A stretch of DNA of 64,000 nt, taken from assembly GCF_018131005.1 (NCBI RefSeq), contig NZ_JAFCJK010000015.1, positions 28,220 through 92,219 of the forward strand. The letters are read 5' to 3'. The translations under genes and the position numbers were made by a program. The notes beneath the pieces are model-generated. The model was not told the origin of the DNA and made no database searches. It was given only the letters and a program-made list of their open reading frames with translations. Shown here in pieces: positions 24,864 through 33,492 of this stretch. This stretch comes from Bradyrhizobium lablabi. GTDB taxonomy: Bacteria; Pseudomonadota; Alphaproteobacteria; Rhizobiales; Xanthobacteraceae. Numbering within the stretch: the first letter of the stretch is position 1; every line of letters starts with the position of its first letter.

Positions 24864-25676
24864 ATGCATTATGCTGCCAACGCGCGAATGTATTCGGTCA
24901 ATCCGCAGGCGGCCGCCGCCTGGAAGGAGCTGTTCGGCTGGCTTTCGCGCGAAAGCGGCGTCGGGCTCGACGTTATCGATCATGCCTTTCCGCTTCCGCT
25001 GGCTGAGCTGTGGTCGCGCAGCGATCTCGGTTGCGCCTTCATGTGCGGATTTCCGTTCATGCTGGCGGCACATCGGCCACGCCCGGTCGCCGCGCCTGTT
25101 CCGACCAGGGCTCCGGTCGCAGGGCGGCCGGTCTATGCCACGCGGCTCCTCGTCCGAGCAGACTCCGGATTCCACGCGATCGAGGATACGTTTGGCGGGC
25201 GGCTCGGCTATACGGTCGAGGACTCCCATTCCGGCTACAACGCGCTGCGGCACCATCTCCTGGACTACTACCGGCAGCGCGGCGCCGGGCTTTATCGCGA
25301 AAGCGTCGGCCCGCTGACGACGCCAAGGCGCGTGGTCGACGCGCTGCTCGCCGGTGACATCGATATCGGTCCGCTCGACAGCTACGCGCTCGACCTGATG
25401 CTGCGTCATGAGGCCGAGCTCGCATCGCAAGTCAGGATCGTGGCGACCACCGATCCGGCGCCAATTCCGTTCCTGGTTGCGGCATCCGGATGTCCAGATG
25501 AAATCGTTGCCAGGTTGCAGGCGACGCTTGCAACCTTTGCCGGCGCGCCCGCCTGCACCGAATTGAGAGACCGGCTTTGTCTCGGAGGCTTCGCCCCCGT
25601 CAACATCGCGGACTATGAGCTGATGCTGCGCTGGGATGCCGAGGCGCGTGCGGCAGGCTATGTTCGGCCGGCCTGA
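24864..25676 (+). CDS. PhnD-like substrate-binding-fold protein without signal peptide
   Basis: 270 residues. The sequence fits the phosphate/phosphonate (PhnD) type II binding fold: LWSRSDLGCAFMCGFPFML, LLVRADSGFHAIEDTFGGRL, EDSHSGYNALRHHL, VDALLAGDIDIGPLDSYALDLM. No signal peptide is visible (MHYAANARMYSVNPQA), so the product is probably cytoplasmic or its secretion signal is lost. It is co-directional with the cyclodeaminase-like gene and probably in the same HutC-controlled unit. Its 3' end overlaps the hutD 3' end by 19 bp on the opposite strand. Confidence 0.75.
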   Translation: MHYAANARMYSVNPQAAAAWKELFGWLSRESGVGLDVIDHAFPLPLAELWSRSDLGCAFMCGFPFMLAAHRPRPVAAPVPTRAPVAGRPVYATRLLVRADSGFHAIEDTFGGRLGYTVEDSHSGYNALRHHLLDYYRQRGAGLYRESVGPLTTPRRVVDALLAGDIDIGPLDSYALDLMLRHEAELASQVRIVATTDPAPIPFLVAASGCPDEIVARLQATLATFAGAPACTELRDRLCLGGFAPVNIADYELMLRWDAEARAAGYVRPA

Positions 25677-26257
25677 CGGCTTTCGCGCAGGAGCACGAGG
25701 TAGCATTCGGTCGCCTCATTCGCCGGTGCGATCCGGCACGGCGTATCGTCAGCGCGCGAAAGAATGGCAGCATCGCCGCGCGCCAGGAGGGCGGTGCCTT
25801 GCGGCGAGGTCAGACTGACGTCGCCAGACGGCGCGACAACCACCGCGGTCCGATGGTCTGCGAAATCGCAGGCCACGGGTTCGCGAATGCGCCGGAGCCG
25901 ATGTTCAAATCGTCCGCGCCGCGTCATCACGTTGAGATCGACGATCTCGCCGCCGAGCAGTCGCGCGGAGGTCGGCACGTCGCCGGCGAAGCGGATCGGG
26001 TCGGAGTCGCCGTCGAGCACCAGCGCTGTGGCATCGCCGATCGTCAACGCCAGTCCGTGTCCCGTGATCACGGCAAGCGTCCGATCGATGCCGGCGAATT
26101 TGGAGAAGGGCCCGTCGGAGGCGACTCGGGCCATGCTGATGCGCCAGTCGAAATCATCAAATGACGCGCCCGGCGGCTCGACGGCGATCTCCGTCGTCGC
26201 GCCGCCCCCGTTCTTCCACGGCGTCGTTCGGCAATCGATGGCGTGAACGATCCTCAC
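25658..26257 (-). CDS. hutD: HutD family protein
   Basis: 199 residues from GTG at 26257; the frame stays open further upstream inside hutU, but the family motif begins here. The N-terminus CRTTPWKNGGGATTEIAVEP is diagnostic of HutD, a bicupin found in histidine-utilisation operons and thought to limit hut expression or flux, with no proven enzymatic activity. It begins 13 bp after the hutU stop and is last in the hutIUD transcript. It is convergent with the PhnD-like gene. Confidence 0.9.
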   Translation of the reverse strand: MRIVHAIDCRTTPWKNGGGATTEIAVEPPGASFDDFDWRISMARVASDGPFSKFAGIDRTLAVITGHGLALTIGDATALVLDGDSDPIRFAGDVPTSARLLGGEIVDLNVMTRRGRFEHRLRRIREPVACDFADHRTAVVVAPSGDVSLTSPQGTALLARGDAAILSRADDTPCRIAPANEATECYLVLLRESRQAGRT

Positions 26258-26270
26258 GGCGCGCCTGTCC

Positions 26271-27938
26271 TCAACCGAGGCTCGGCAGGTCGAGATTGTT
26301 GGCTCGCGCGCACTCGATCGCAAGCTCGTAGCCGGCGTCGGCATGCCGCATCACGCCGCTCGCAGGGTCGTTCCACAGCACACGGGCGATGCGCCGCGAC
26401 GCTGCCGGCGTGCCGTCGCAAACGATGACCATGCCGGCGTGCTGCGAGTAGCCGATGCCGACGCCGCCGCCGTGATGCAGCGACACCCAGGTGGCGCCGC
26501 TCGAGCAATTGAGCAGCGCGTTCAACATCGGCCAGTCGGACACCGCATCCGAACCGTCGCGCATCGCTTCGGTCTCGCGATTGGGCGAGGCGACTGATCC
26601 GGAATCGAGGTGGTCGCGGCCGATCACGATAGGAGCCTTGAGTTCGCCGCGGGCGACCATTTCGTTGAAGGCGAGGCCGAGCCGGTGGCGGTCGCCGAGG
26701 CCGACCCAGCAGATGCGGGCCGGCAGGCCCTGGAAGGCGATCCGCTCGCGCGCCATGTCGAGCCAGTGATGCAGCAACGCATCGTCGGGCATCAGCTCCT
26801 TCACCTTGGCGTCGGTGCGATAGATGTCCTCCGGATCGCCCGACAGCGCGGCCCAGCGGAACGGACCGATGCCGCGGCAGAACAGCGGACGGATATAGGC
26901 CGGCACGAAGCCCGGAAAATCGAACGCCTCCTTGACGCCTTCCTCGAGCGCCATCTGGCGGATGTTGTTGCCGTAATCGACGACCGGAATTCCTATGCGG
27001 TGGAAGTCGAGCATGGCGCGGACGTGCTCGGCCATCGAGGCGCGGGCAGCGCGATCGACCGCCTTCGGGTCGCTCTCGCGGCGCGATTCCCATTCGTGAA
27101 TCGACCAGCCCTTCGGCAGGTAGCCGTTGACCGGATCGTGTGCGGAGGTCTGGTCGGTGACGGCATCGGGCCGCACGCCGCGCCTGACCAACTCAGGAAA
27201 TATCTCCGCCGCGTTGCCGAGCAGCCCGACCGAGACCGGCTTCCTTGTCCGTCCGGCGTCCTCGATGATCGCCAGCGCTTCGTCGAGATCGCTGGCTTGC
27301 CGGTCGAGATAGCGCGTGCGCATGCGCATCTCGATTCGCGACGGCTGGCACTCAACGGCGAGGCAGGATGCACCGGCCATCACAGCGGCAAGCGGCTGCG
27401 CGCCGCCCATGCCGCCGAGCCCTGCCGTCAGGATCCACTTGCCGGCGAGGTTGCCGCTATAGTGCCGGCGGCCGAGCTCGGCGAAGGTCTCGTAGGTTCC
27501 CTGAACGATGCCCTGGCTGCCGATATAGATCCATGAGCCGGCGGTCATCTGGCCGTACATCATCAACCCCTTGCGATCGAGCAGGTTGAAGTGCTCCCAC
27601 GTCGCCCAATGCGGCACCAGGTTGGAGTTGGCGATCAGCACGCGCGGCGCATCGGGATGGGTGCGGAAAACGCCGACCGGCTTGCCGGACTGCACTGCGA
27701 GGGTCTGGTCGCCGTCGAGGCGCCGCAGCGTCGAGACGATGCGGTCGAAGCTTTCCCAATCGCGCGCGGCGCGTCCGATGCCGCCATAGACCACGAGCTC
27801 GCCGGGCTTTTCGGCGACGTCCGGATCGAGATTGTTCATCAGCATCCGCAGCGGCGCCTCCGTCAGCCAGCTCTTTGCCGAAAGCTCCGGGCCGCGGGGC
27901 GCACGAATGGTGCGCGCATTGTCGATACGTGTCGTCAT
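26271..27938 (-). CDS. hutU: Urocanate hydratase (urocanase)
   Basis: 555 residues from ATG at 27938 (MTTRIDNAR), matching the usual urocanase length; longer in-frame starts reach into hutI. Signature segments are intact: QSGKPVGVFRTH, MTAGSWIYIGSQGIVQGTYET, the NAD-binding ILTAGLGGMGGAQPLAAVMA, and SLHHGGGVGIGYSQHAGMV. It converts urocanate to imidazolonepropionate with tightly bound NAD+. It lies 34 bp downstream of hutI. Histidine ammonia-lyase (hutH), often found in hut clusters, is missing here. Confidence 0.96.
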   Translation of the reverse strand: MTTRIDNARTIRAPRGPELSAKSWLTEAPLRMLMNNLDPDVAEKPGELVVYGGIGRAARDWESFDRIVSTLRRLDGDQTLAVQSGKPVGVFRTHPDAPRVLIANSNLVPHWATWEHFNLLDRKGLMMYGQMTAGSWIYIGSQGIVQGTYETFAELGRRHYSGNLAGKWILTAGLGGMGGAQPLAAVMAGASCLAVECQPSRIEMRMRTRYLDRQASDLDEALAIIEDAGRTRKPVSVGLLGNAAEIFPELVRRGVRPDAVTDQTSAHDPVNGYLPKGWSIHEWESRRESDPKAVDRAARASMAEHVRAMLDFHRIGIPVVDYGNNIRQMALEEGVKEAFDFPGFVPAYIRPLFCRGIGPFRWAALSGDPEDIYRTDAKVKELMPDDALLHHWLDMARERIAFQGLPARICWVGLGDRHRLGLAFNEMVARGELKAPIVIGRDHLDSGSVASPNRETEAMRDGSDAVSDWPMLNALLNCSSGATWVSLHHGGGVGIGYSQHAGMVIVCDGTPAASRRIARVLWNDPASGVMRHADAGYELAIECARANNLDLPSLG

Positions 27939-27972
27939 GGGAGAACATCCGGTGAAGAAGGGAGCGGCAGGG

Positions 27973-29187
27973 TCATGTCGTCCGGCCTCGCCAGACGCGC
28001 GCATGCAAGGGATTGAAGCCCATCCGGTAGACCAGCTCTGCGGGGCGTTCGATGCTCCAGATTGCGAGATCGCAACGTTTGCCCGCCTCGAGGCTGCCGG
28101 TCTCGGCCGATAGCCCGAGGGCGCGGGCGGCCTCGCGTGTCACGGCGGCGAGGCATTCGTCGACGGTCAGGCGAAACAGCGTCGCCGCCATGTTCATCGT
28201 CAGCAGCAACGAGGTCAGCGGCGACGAGCCGGGATTGTTGTCGGTCGCGAGCCCGATCGGAACGCGATGCTTGCGCATCAGTTCGATCGGCGGCGCCTGC
28301 CGTTCGCGCAGGAAATAGAACGCGCCCGGCAGCACCACCGCGACTGTGCCTGCGCGGGCCATCGCTGCGATACCCTCTTCATCGGCATATTCGAGATGAT
28401 CGGCCGACAGCGCGCCGAACCGCGCCGCCAGGGCCGCACCGCCGAGATTCGAGAGCTGGTCGGCATGGAGCTTGACGGGAAGATTGCATTCACGCGCGCG
28501 GGTGAAGACCTGGGCGGTCTCCTCCACGGAGAACGCGATTCCTTCGCAGAAGGCGTCGACGGCATCGACCAGGCCCTCGGCGGCAAGCTGTGGGATCATC
28601 TCGCAGACGTCGGCGATATAGGCCTTGGAATTGCCGGCCCGCTCGGGCGGCAGCGCATGGGCGCCAAGGAACGACGTCTGCACTGTGACAGGGTTATCGC
28701 GCCCGAGCTGCCGTGCGGCGCGGAGCTGCCGGCGCTCGGTCGCAAGCTCGAGCCCGTAGCCCGACTTGATCTCGATGGTCGTCACGCCCTCGGCGAGCAG
28801 GGCATCGAGGCGACGTTGCGCGCCGGAGACGAGCTCGCCCTCGCTCGCACGCCGCGTCGCCTTCACCGTCGACACGATGCCGCCACCGCGCCGCGCGATT
28901 TCCTCATAGCTTGCGCCCGCAAGCCGGAGCTCGAATTCCTCGGCGCGATTGCCGCCATGGACGAGATGGGTGTGGCAATCGATCAGGCCGGGCGTGATCC
29001 AGCGCCCCTCGCAATCGGTCCGCCGGGCCGCGTCGAGGCCGGTCGGTGCATCAGCCTTCGGTCCGGCGTAGACGATGATGCCGTCCTTGGCGGCGAGCAG
29101 GCCGTCCTCGACGATCCCGATGCCTTCGCGCCGGGGAGAAAGCGTGGCAAGGCGACAGTGATGCCAGACACGATCAGCGACAGTCAT
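27973..29187 (-). CDS. hutI: Imidazolonepropionase
   Basis: 404 residues. Amidohydrolase fold with metal ligands His72 and His74 in PGLIDCHTHLVHGGNR, then GGGIVSTVKATR, EIKSGYGL, KLHADQLS and the late Asp in GLATDNNPGSSP. It hydrolyses imidazolone-5-propionate to N-formimino-L-glutamate. First gene of the minus-strand hutIUD transcript. Its promoter is predicted inside the divergent operator region with hutF, giving a leader of about 50 nt. Confidence 0.95.
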   Translation of the reverse strand: MTVADRVWHHCRLATLSPRREGIGIVEDGLLAAKDGIIVYAGPKADAPTGLDAARRTDCEGRWITPGLIDCHTHLVHGGNRAEEFELRLAGASYEEIARRGGGIVSTVKATRRASEGELVSGAQRRLDALLAEGVTTIEIKSGYGLELATERRQLRAARQLGRDNPVTVQTSFLGAHALPPERAGNSKAYIADVCEMIPQLAAEGLVDAVDAFCEGIAFSVEETAQVFTRARECNLPVKLHADQLSNLGGAALAARFGALSADHLEYADEEGIAAMARAGTVAVVLPGAFYFLRERQAPPIELMRKHRVPIGLATDNNPGSSPLTSLLLTMNMAATLFRLTVDECLAAVTREAARALGLSAETGSLEAGKRCDLAIWSIERPAELVYRMGFNPLHARVWRGRTT

Positions 29188-29223
29188 GACGATGGAAGCC
29201 CGCTATTCTCTGCGTCCGAACGC

Positions 29224-29271
29224 TTGGCATAGATGCCATTTGTCTATACATATTACCTGGCGACACGTCAA
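29224..29271. promoter_or_regulatory. Divergent hutI/hutF promoters sharing one HutC operator (site 2)
   Basis: Core TGTCTATACA at 29241-29250. Plus strand: TTGGCA (29224-29229), 17-bp spacer, TACATA (29247-29252) for hutF. Minus strand: TTGACG (29271-29266), 17-bp spacer, TATAGA (29248-29243) for hutI. One repressor site would therefore cover both -10 boxes. The hutF leader would be only about 12 nt. Confidence 0.72.
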
Positions 29272-30644
29272 TGTCGGAGACCAGATTGTACCAGCTCCAT
29301 TTCAAGCAAGCTCTGCTGCCTGATGGATGGTCGCGCGACGTGCGATTGTCTCTCGAGAGCGGCCGTATCGCGTCCGTCGATACCGGTGTCACAGCGATCG
29401 GCACCGACGAGCGGCACGCAATCGGATTGCCGGGGCTCGCCAATCTCCATAGCCACGGCTTCCAGCGCGGCATGGCGGGCCTCACCGAGATTCGGGGCGC
29501 CTCCTCCGATAGCTTCTGGACCTGGCGCGAACTGATGTATCGCTTCGTCGGCCGCATGACGCCCGACGACGTCGAGGCAATCACGGCGCAAGCCTATGTC
29601 GAAATGCTGGAGGCGGGCTTCACGCGGGTCGGCGAGTTCCACTATGTCCATCACGATCCCGCGGGCGTGCCTTACGGCGATATCGCCGAGCTCGCCGGGC
29701 GCGTCGCCGCCGCCGCAAATGCAAGCGGCATCGGCCTCACGCTGCTTCCGGTGTTCTACGCCCATGCCGGCTTCGGTGGCCGCGCACCCGATCAGGGACA
29801 GCGGCGCTTCGTCAACAGCGTCGATCGATACGCGGATCTGGTGGCAGCTTCGCGGCGTGCCGTTGCAGGATACGACGGAGCCGTGGTCGGCATCGCCCCG
29901 CATTCGCTGCGTGCGATCACGCCAGACGAAATGGCGGCGATCTTGCCGCTCGCCGCCGGCGGGCCGATCCACATCCATGTCGCGGAACAGGTGAAGGAGG
30001 TCGAGGATTGCATCGCCTGGAGCGGGAGCAGGCCGGTGCAATGGCTGCTCGATCATGCGCCGGTCGATCGCAGCTGGTGTCTGGTGCATGCCACGCACAT
30101 GACGGAGGAGGAGATCCGCGCGATGGCCGCGACGGGCGCAGTCGCGGGGCTTTGTCCGGTGACGGAGGCCAATCTCGGCGACGGCATCTTCAATGCGCCG
30201 CCATTCTGCCGCGCCGGCGGCCGGTTCGGTGTCGGCTCGGATTCCAACGTCCTGATCGGCGCGGCCGACGAACTGCGGCAGCTCGAATATTCGCAACGCC
30301 TGGCGCTGCGCGCGCGCAACGTGATGGCAACGCCGCACACCCCCTCAACCGGACGCGCGCTGTTCGACGGCGCGCTTGCCGGCGGTGCACAGGCGCTCGG
30401 CATCGCCGGTGGCCTCGCGGTCGGCTTTGCGGCCGACATCGTCAGTCTCGATGCCGACAACCCGGCGCTGGCCGGCCACTCGACCGACGCGATTCTCGAC
30501 GGCTGGATCTTCGGCAGCCGACGTTCTCCTGTGGACTGCGTCTGGACATCCGGCCGCAAGGTTGTGACAAACGGCCGGCACCATCAGGTGGAATCGGTCG
30601 CCGCCGGCTTCCGCCGTCGGCTGGAGGCTCTGCTCGCGGAATGA
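29271..30644 (+). CDS. hutF: Formimidoylglutamate deiminase
   Basis: 457 residues. Amidohydrolase metal ligands His60 and His62 in GLANLHSHGFQRGMAG; the rest of the site is visible in GEFHYVHHDP, IHIHVAEQ, LVHATHM and VGSDSNVLI. HutF deiminates N-formimino-L-glutamate to N-formyl-L-glutamate, the five-step route used by pseudomonads and rhizobia. The next enzyme, N-formylglutamate deformylase (hutG), is not in the window. No Shine-Dalgarno sequence precedes the ATG, consistent with a very short leader. It overlaps hutC by four bases. Confidence 0.94.
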   Translation: MSETRLYQLHFKQALLPDGWSRDVRLSLESGRIASVDTGVTAIGTDERHAIGLPGLANLHSHGFQRGMAGLTEIRGASSDSFWTWRELMYRFVGRMTPDDVEAITAQAYVEMLEAGFTRVGEFHYVHHDPAGVPYGDIAELAGRVAAAANASGIGLTLLPVFYAHAGFGGRAPDQGQRRFVNSVDRYADLVAASRRAVAGYDGAVVGIAPHSLRAITPDEMAAILPLAAGGPIHIHVAEQVKEVEDCIAWSGSRPVQWLLDHAPVDRSWCLVHATHMTEEEIRAMAATGAVAGLCPVTEANLGDGIFNAPPFCRAGGRFGVGSDSNVLIGAADELRQLEYSQRLALRARNVMATPHTPSTGRALFDGALAGGAQALGIAGGLAVGFAADIVSLDADNPALAGHSTDAILDGWIFGSRRSPVDCVWTSGRKVVTNGRHHQVESVAAGFRRRLEALLAE

Positions 30645-31378
30645 CTGCACCATCAAAACGAGGCGCCAACGCCGGGGTCGCGCTTTATCAGCGCATCCGC
30701 AGCGACATCGAAGGCCGTATCGTGTCCGGCGAATGGCCGCCCGGGCACCGGCTGCCGTTCGAGCACGAACTGATGGATACCTATTCCTGCGCGCGCATGA
30801 CCGTGAACAAGGTATTGTCGGGACTCGCGGCGGCGGGCTTGGTCGAGCGCAAGCGTCGCGCCGGCAGCTTCGTGTCACGCCCGAAAGTCCATTCGGCCGT
30901 GCTGCAGATCCCCGACCTCAAGGCGGAAGTCGAAAGCCGCGGCCAACGCTACGGCTATGCGCTGCTTCAGCGGCAGAAACGCACGGCCACGCGCGAAGAC
31001 AAGGCGCGGCTCGATCTGGACCTGCGCGCGCCGATCCTGGCGCTGCGTTGCCGTCACGATGCCGCCAAGCAACCATTCGCCCTGGAAGACCGGATCCTCA
31101 ACCTTGATGCGGTGCCGGACGCAGCTCAGCAGGATTTCTCCGAGGTGCCGCCCAGCACGTGGCTGGTCGACCATGTGCCATGGACCGAAGCGGAGCACCG
31201 CATCTCGGCCGGCAACGCCGACGAGGCGCTGGCCGCGGATTTGAACATCGACGTGGGCACGGCCTGCCTCATCATCGAGCGTCGTACCTGGCGCAATGGC
31301 CAGCCGATCACGGCGGTCCGCCTCGTCCATCCGGGGCCGCTCTACGATCTGACCGCGCGGTTCACGCCGAGCGGCTAG
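30641..31378 (+). CDS. hutC: Histidine utilisation repressor, GntR/HutC family
   Basis: 245 residues; the ATG overlaps the hutF stop as ATGA. N-terminal winged helix (ALYQRIRSDIEGRIVSGEWP, then CARMTVNKVLSGLAAAGLVE and RKRRAGSFV), C-terminal UTRA ligand domain (DHVPWTEAEHRISAGNADEA, CLIIERRTWRNGQPI). HutC represses hut genes and is released by urocanate. It is autoregulated if co-transcribed with hutF. Three TGTCTATACA-type palindromes in the window are its likely sites, linking four transcripts. Confidence 0.95.
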   Translation: MTAPSKRGANAGVALYQRIRSDIEGRIVSGEWPPGHRLPFEHELMDTYSCARMTVNKVLSGLAAAGLVERKRRAGSFVSRPKVHSAVLQIPDLKAEVESRGQRYGYALLQRQKRTATREDKARLDLDLRAPILALRCRHDAAKQPFALEDRILNLDAVPDAAQQDFSEVPPSTWLVDHVPWTEAEHRISAGNADEALAADLNIDVGTACLIIERRTWRNGQPITAVRLVHPGPLYDLTARFTPSG

Positions 31379-31475
31379 AGCTCCGGTTCCGATTGAATCA
31401 GAACCGAAGCTCCGGATTCTTGCTTTGACGGGTTTTCTTCAGGCGAACCGGTATCCAATTCGCTCGAAAAAGCCA
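31375..31475 (-). repeat. Interspersed palindromic repeat, family 1, copy C (inverted)
   Basis: Read on the minus strand it aligns with copies A and B (TTTCGAGCGAA ... GAAGAAAACCCGTC ... AGAATCCGGAGC). It fills the gap between the convergent hutC and ABC binding-protein genes. The 31379-31418 part is a strong hairpin and may terminate transcription. Confidence 0.7.
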
Positions 31476-31478
31476 TGG

Positions 31479-32519
31479 CTACTTGGCCTTCGCCGCCTCG
31501 ACGAAGTGGTTGGTCCACAAATCGCCCTCGGACGTCTTGGCATCGAACTCCTTGCCGAAATTGGTGCCGACCTCCTTGGCGAAGGTCAGCGCATTCTGCA
31601 TGCTCTGGACGTCGATCTTGCCACCGTCGGCGACTCCGCTGCGCATCGCCTTGAGCGCGGCCGTGATGGCCTGCGGTTCCGCCTTGGCAAAGAATTGCTT
31701 CTGAATCGCCTCGGCGGTTTGCTCCGGCTTGTCGACCGCCGCGGCGCTGGCCTCCTGCAACGCCTTCGCCGTTTTGGTGATGAGCTCCGTCGTCGCCGGG
31801 CTGATCGGCTTCTTGGCGACGAGCACGAGGTAGGGCTGGTTTGCCAGTAAGGGGAATTCGTCTCCGAGCGAAATCAGGACGACGCCGCTTCCCGCCTTCT
31901 CGGCCAGAAATCCTTCTGGCGGTGACAGCACGAAGGCGTCGATCCGCTTTGCTTCGAGGGCGGCCTGGACGGCGGTCGGATTGCCGACCTGCGCCACTTT
32001 GATGTCGGTCTTCGGGTTGAGGCCGCCCTTGCCGGCGAGCCAACGCGCAGCAATTTCTTGCGCGCCGGCAAGGGCGGTGGCGCCGACGAGCGCGCCCTTC
32101 ATGGCGGCGAGCCGCTTCTCGAGCGGATCGGTCGTCTTTACGCCCGTGCGCTCCATGAGCGCGGGCGAGACGACAAGCTGGAGCGTGACTTTCGACATCA
32201 GCGAATAGACGATCTGGAAGGGTTGGCCCTTGGCCACGGCGCGCAGCATCGCGTCGGGGCCGACCGCCGCGAGTTCGATGTCGCCGGCATCAACGGCAGC
32301 GAGCGCCGAAGCGTCGCCGCCGGGCAGCGCCACGACGGTGGCGGTTAGTCCCTGCGTCTTGAACGTATCGAGCGCGCGCGCCGACCAGATCGGCAGGAAG
32401 CTCAAGGTCGGGGCGCCGAGCCCGATCCGCACCGTCTGCTGTGCCGTCGCCACCGTCGGCAGCAGCATCAGCGTGGCGCCGATCATGACCGCTTTCGCCA
32501 AACCCATGGTCGCGCGCAT
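31479..32519 (-). CDS. ABC transporter substrate-binding protein, SsuA/NMT1-like
   Basis: 346 residues from ATG at 32519 (AGGGAG upstream). Signal peptide MRATMGLAKAVMIGATLMLL to VATAQQ. The mature part follows the NMT1/SsuA fold: VRIGLGAPTLSFLPIWSARA, VALPGGDASALAAVDAGDIE and RIDAFVLSPPEGFLAE. Substrates of the family are sulfonates, thiamine precursors, nitrate or small organics. The HutC operator before the first gene of the unit suggests histidine, urocanate or a related imidazole (inferred). Third gene of a minus-strand ATPase-permease-binding protein unit. Confidence 0.87.
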   Translation of the reverse strand: MRATMGLAKAVMIGATLMLLPTVATAQQTVRIGLGAPTLSFLPIWSARALDTFKTQGLTATVVALPGGDASALAAVDAGDIELAAVGPDAMLRAVAKGQPFQIVYSLMSKVTLQLVVSPALMERTGVKTTDPLEKRLAAMKGALVGATALAGAQEIAARWLAGKGGLNPKTDIKVAQVGNPTAVQAALEAKRIDAFVLSPPEGFLAEKAGSGVVLISLGDEFPLLANQPYLVLVAKKPISPATTELITKTAKALQEASAAAVDKPEQTAEAIQKQFFAKAEPQAITAALKAMRSGVADGGKIDVQSMQNALTFAKEVGTNFGKEFDAKTSEGDLWTNHFVEAAKAK

Positions 32520-32635
32520 GAAAATCTCCCTGTTCCGGAACGTGATGCGATGCAATTTGAATCCTGTCGTACTCACCTATCCATTCGAGATGGTTCTCTC
32601 GAAGGAACGGTTCCGTTGTTTCCGATCATGCTCTC

Positions 32636-33478
32636 CTAGACGTCGATCGGGCCCGCGCCTGAAAGCGCGCGCCAGCGCAACAGGCGCCGCTCGAGCCGGC
32701 CGGCGAGAAAATTCGCGACGGTCACGAACGCCAGCAGGATCACGATGCCCGCGAACACGCCCGCGGGATCGTAGGTTGATGAGGCCTCGTGAATGAACAG
32801 GCCGAGCCCTTGCGCCGACGAGGTGAATTCGCCGACGATCACACCGATCACGCTGTAGGGGATGGCGAGCCGCATGCCGAGCATCACGAATGGCGCCGCA
32901 GCCGGCAGGAACACGTGATACGTGAGCTGACGCTGGTTTGCGCCCATCACCAGCGTGAGATTGACCAACTCGCGGTCGACGCTGCGCACGCCGGCGAACA
33001 CGTTGTAGAACACCAGGAAGAACACCATGATCGAGGCGAGCGCGATTTTCGATCCCATCCCGATGCCGAACCAAATGATGAAGAGTGGCGCCAGCGCGAT
33101 CTTGGGCACGCCGTAGAACGCCATCACATAGGGCTCGAAGATTCGAGCAAGCCGCGGCGAGCGGCCGAGCGTGTAGCCGCCAATCACGCCGCCCGCGACG
33201 CCGATGACGTAGCCGAGTACAAGCTCCTGGCCGGTGGTCCACAGATGCGGATAGATCTCGCCGGACATGAACAGCTCGTAGAGGCGCTGGGCAACCGCGG
33301 TCGGCTTGCTGACATAGATTTCCTTGATCAGCCGGCCGGACGCCCATTGCCAGAACAGTAGTAGCGCGATCCCGGGCAGCAGCTTCAACAACCATTGCAG
33401 CGGTCTTGCTGCGTTCGCGGCGAGACGTCGATGCAAGGGCGCGGTCCCCTCGGAGGCGTCATAGGCCAATTCGGTCAT
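32636..33478 (-). CDS. ABC transporter permease, SsuC-like
   Basis: 280 residues from ATG at 33478, 14 nt after the ATPase stop; a TTG 18 nt earlier would overlap that stop. About six membrane helices, and an EAA-type loop in LTLVMGANQRQLTYHVFLPA, preceded by FGIGMGSKIALASIMVFFLV, as in nitrate/taurine/sulfonate importers. It forms the channel for the binding protein encoded 116 bp further on. Confidence 0.9.
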   Translation of the reverse strand: MTELAYDASEGTAPLHRRLAANAARPLQWLLKLLPGIALLLFWQWASGRLIKEIYVSKPTAVAQRLYELFMSGEIYPHLWTTGQELVLGYVIGVAGGVIGGYTLGRSPRLARIFEPYVMAFYGVPKIALAPLFIIWFGIGMGSKIALASIMVFFLVFYNVFAGVRSVDRELVNLTLVMGANQRQLTYHVFLPAAAPFVMLGMRLAIPYSVIGVIVGEFTSSAQGLGLFIHEASSTYDPAGVFAGIVILLAFVTVANFLAGRLERRLLRWRALSGAGPIDV

Positions 33479-33492
33479 CGGTTTGCTCTCGG

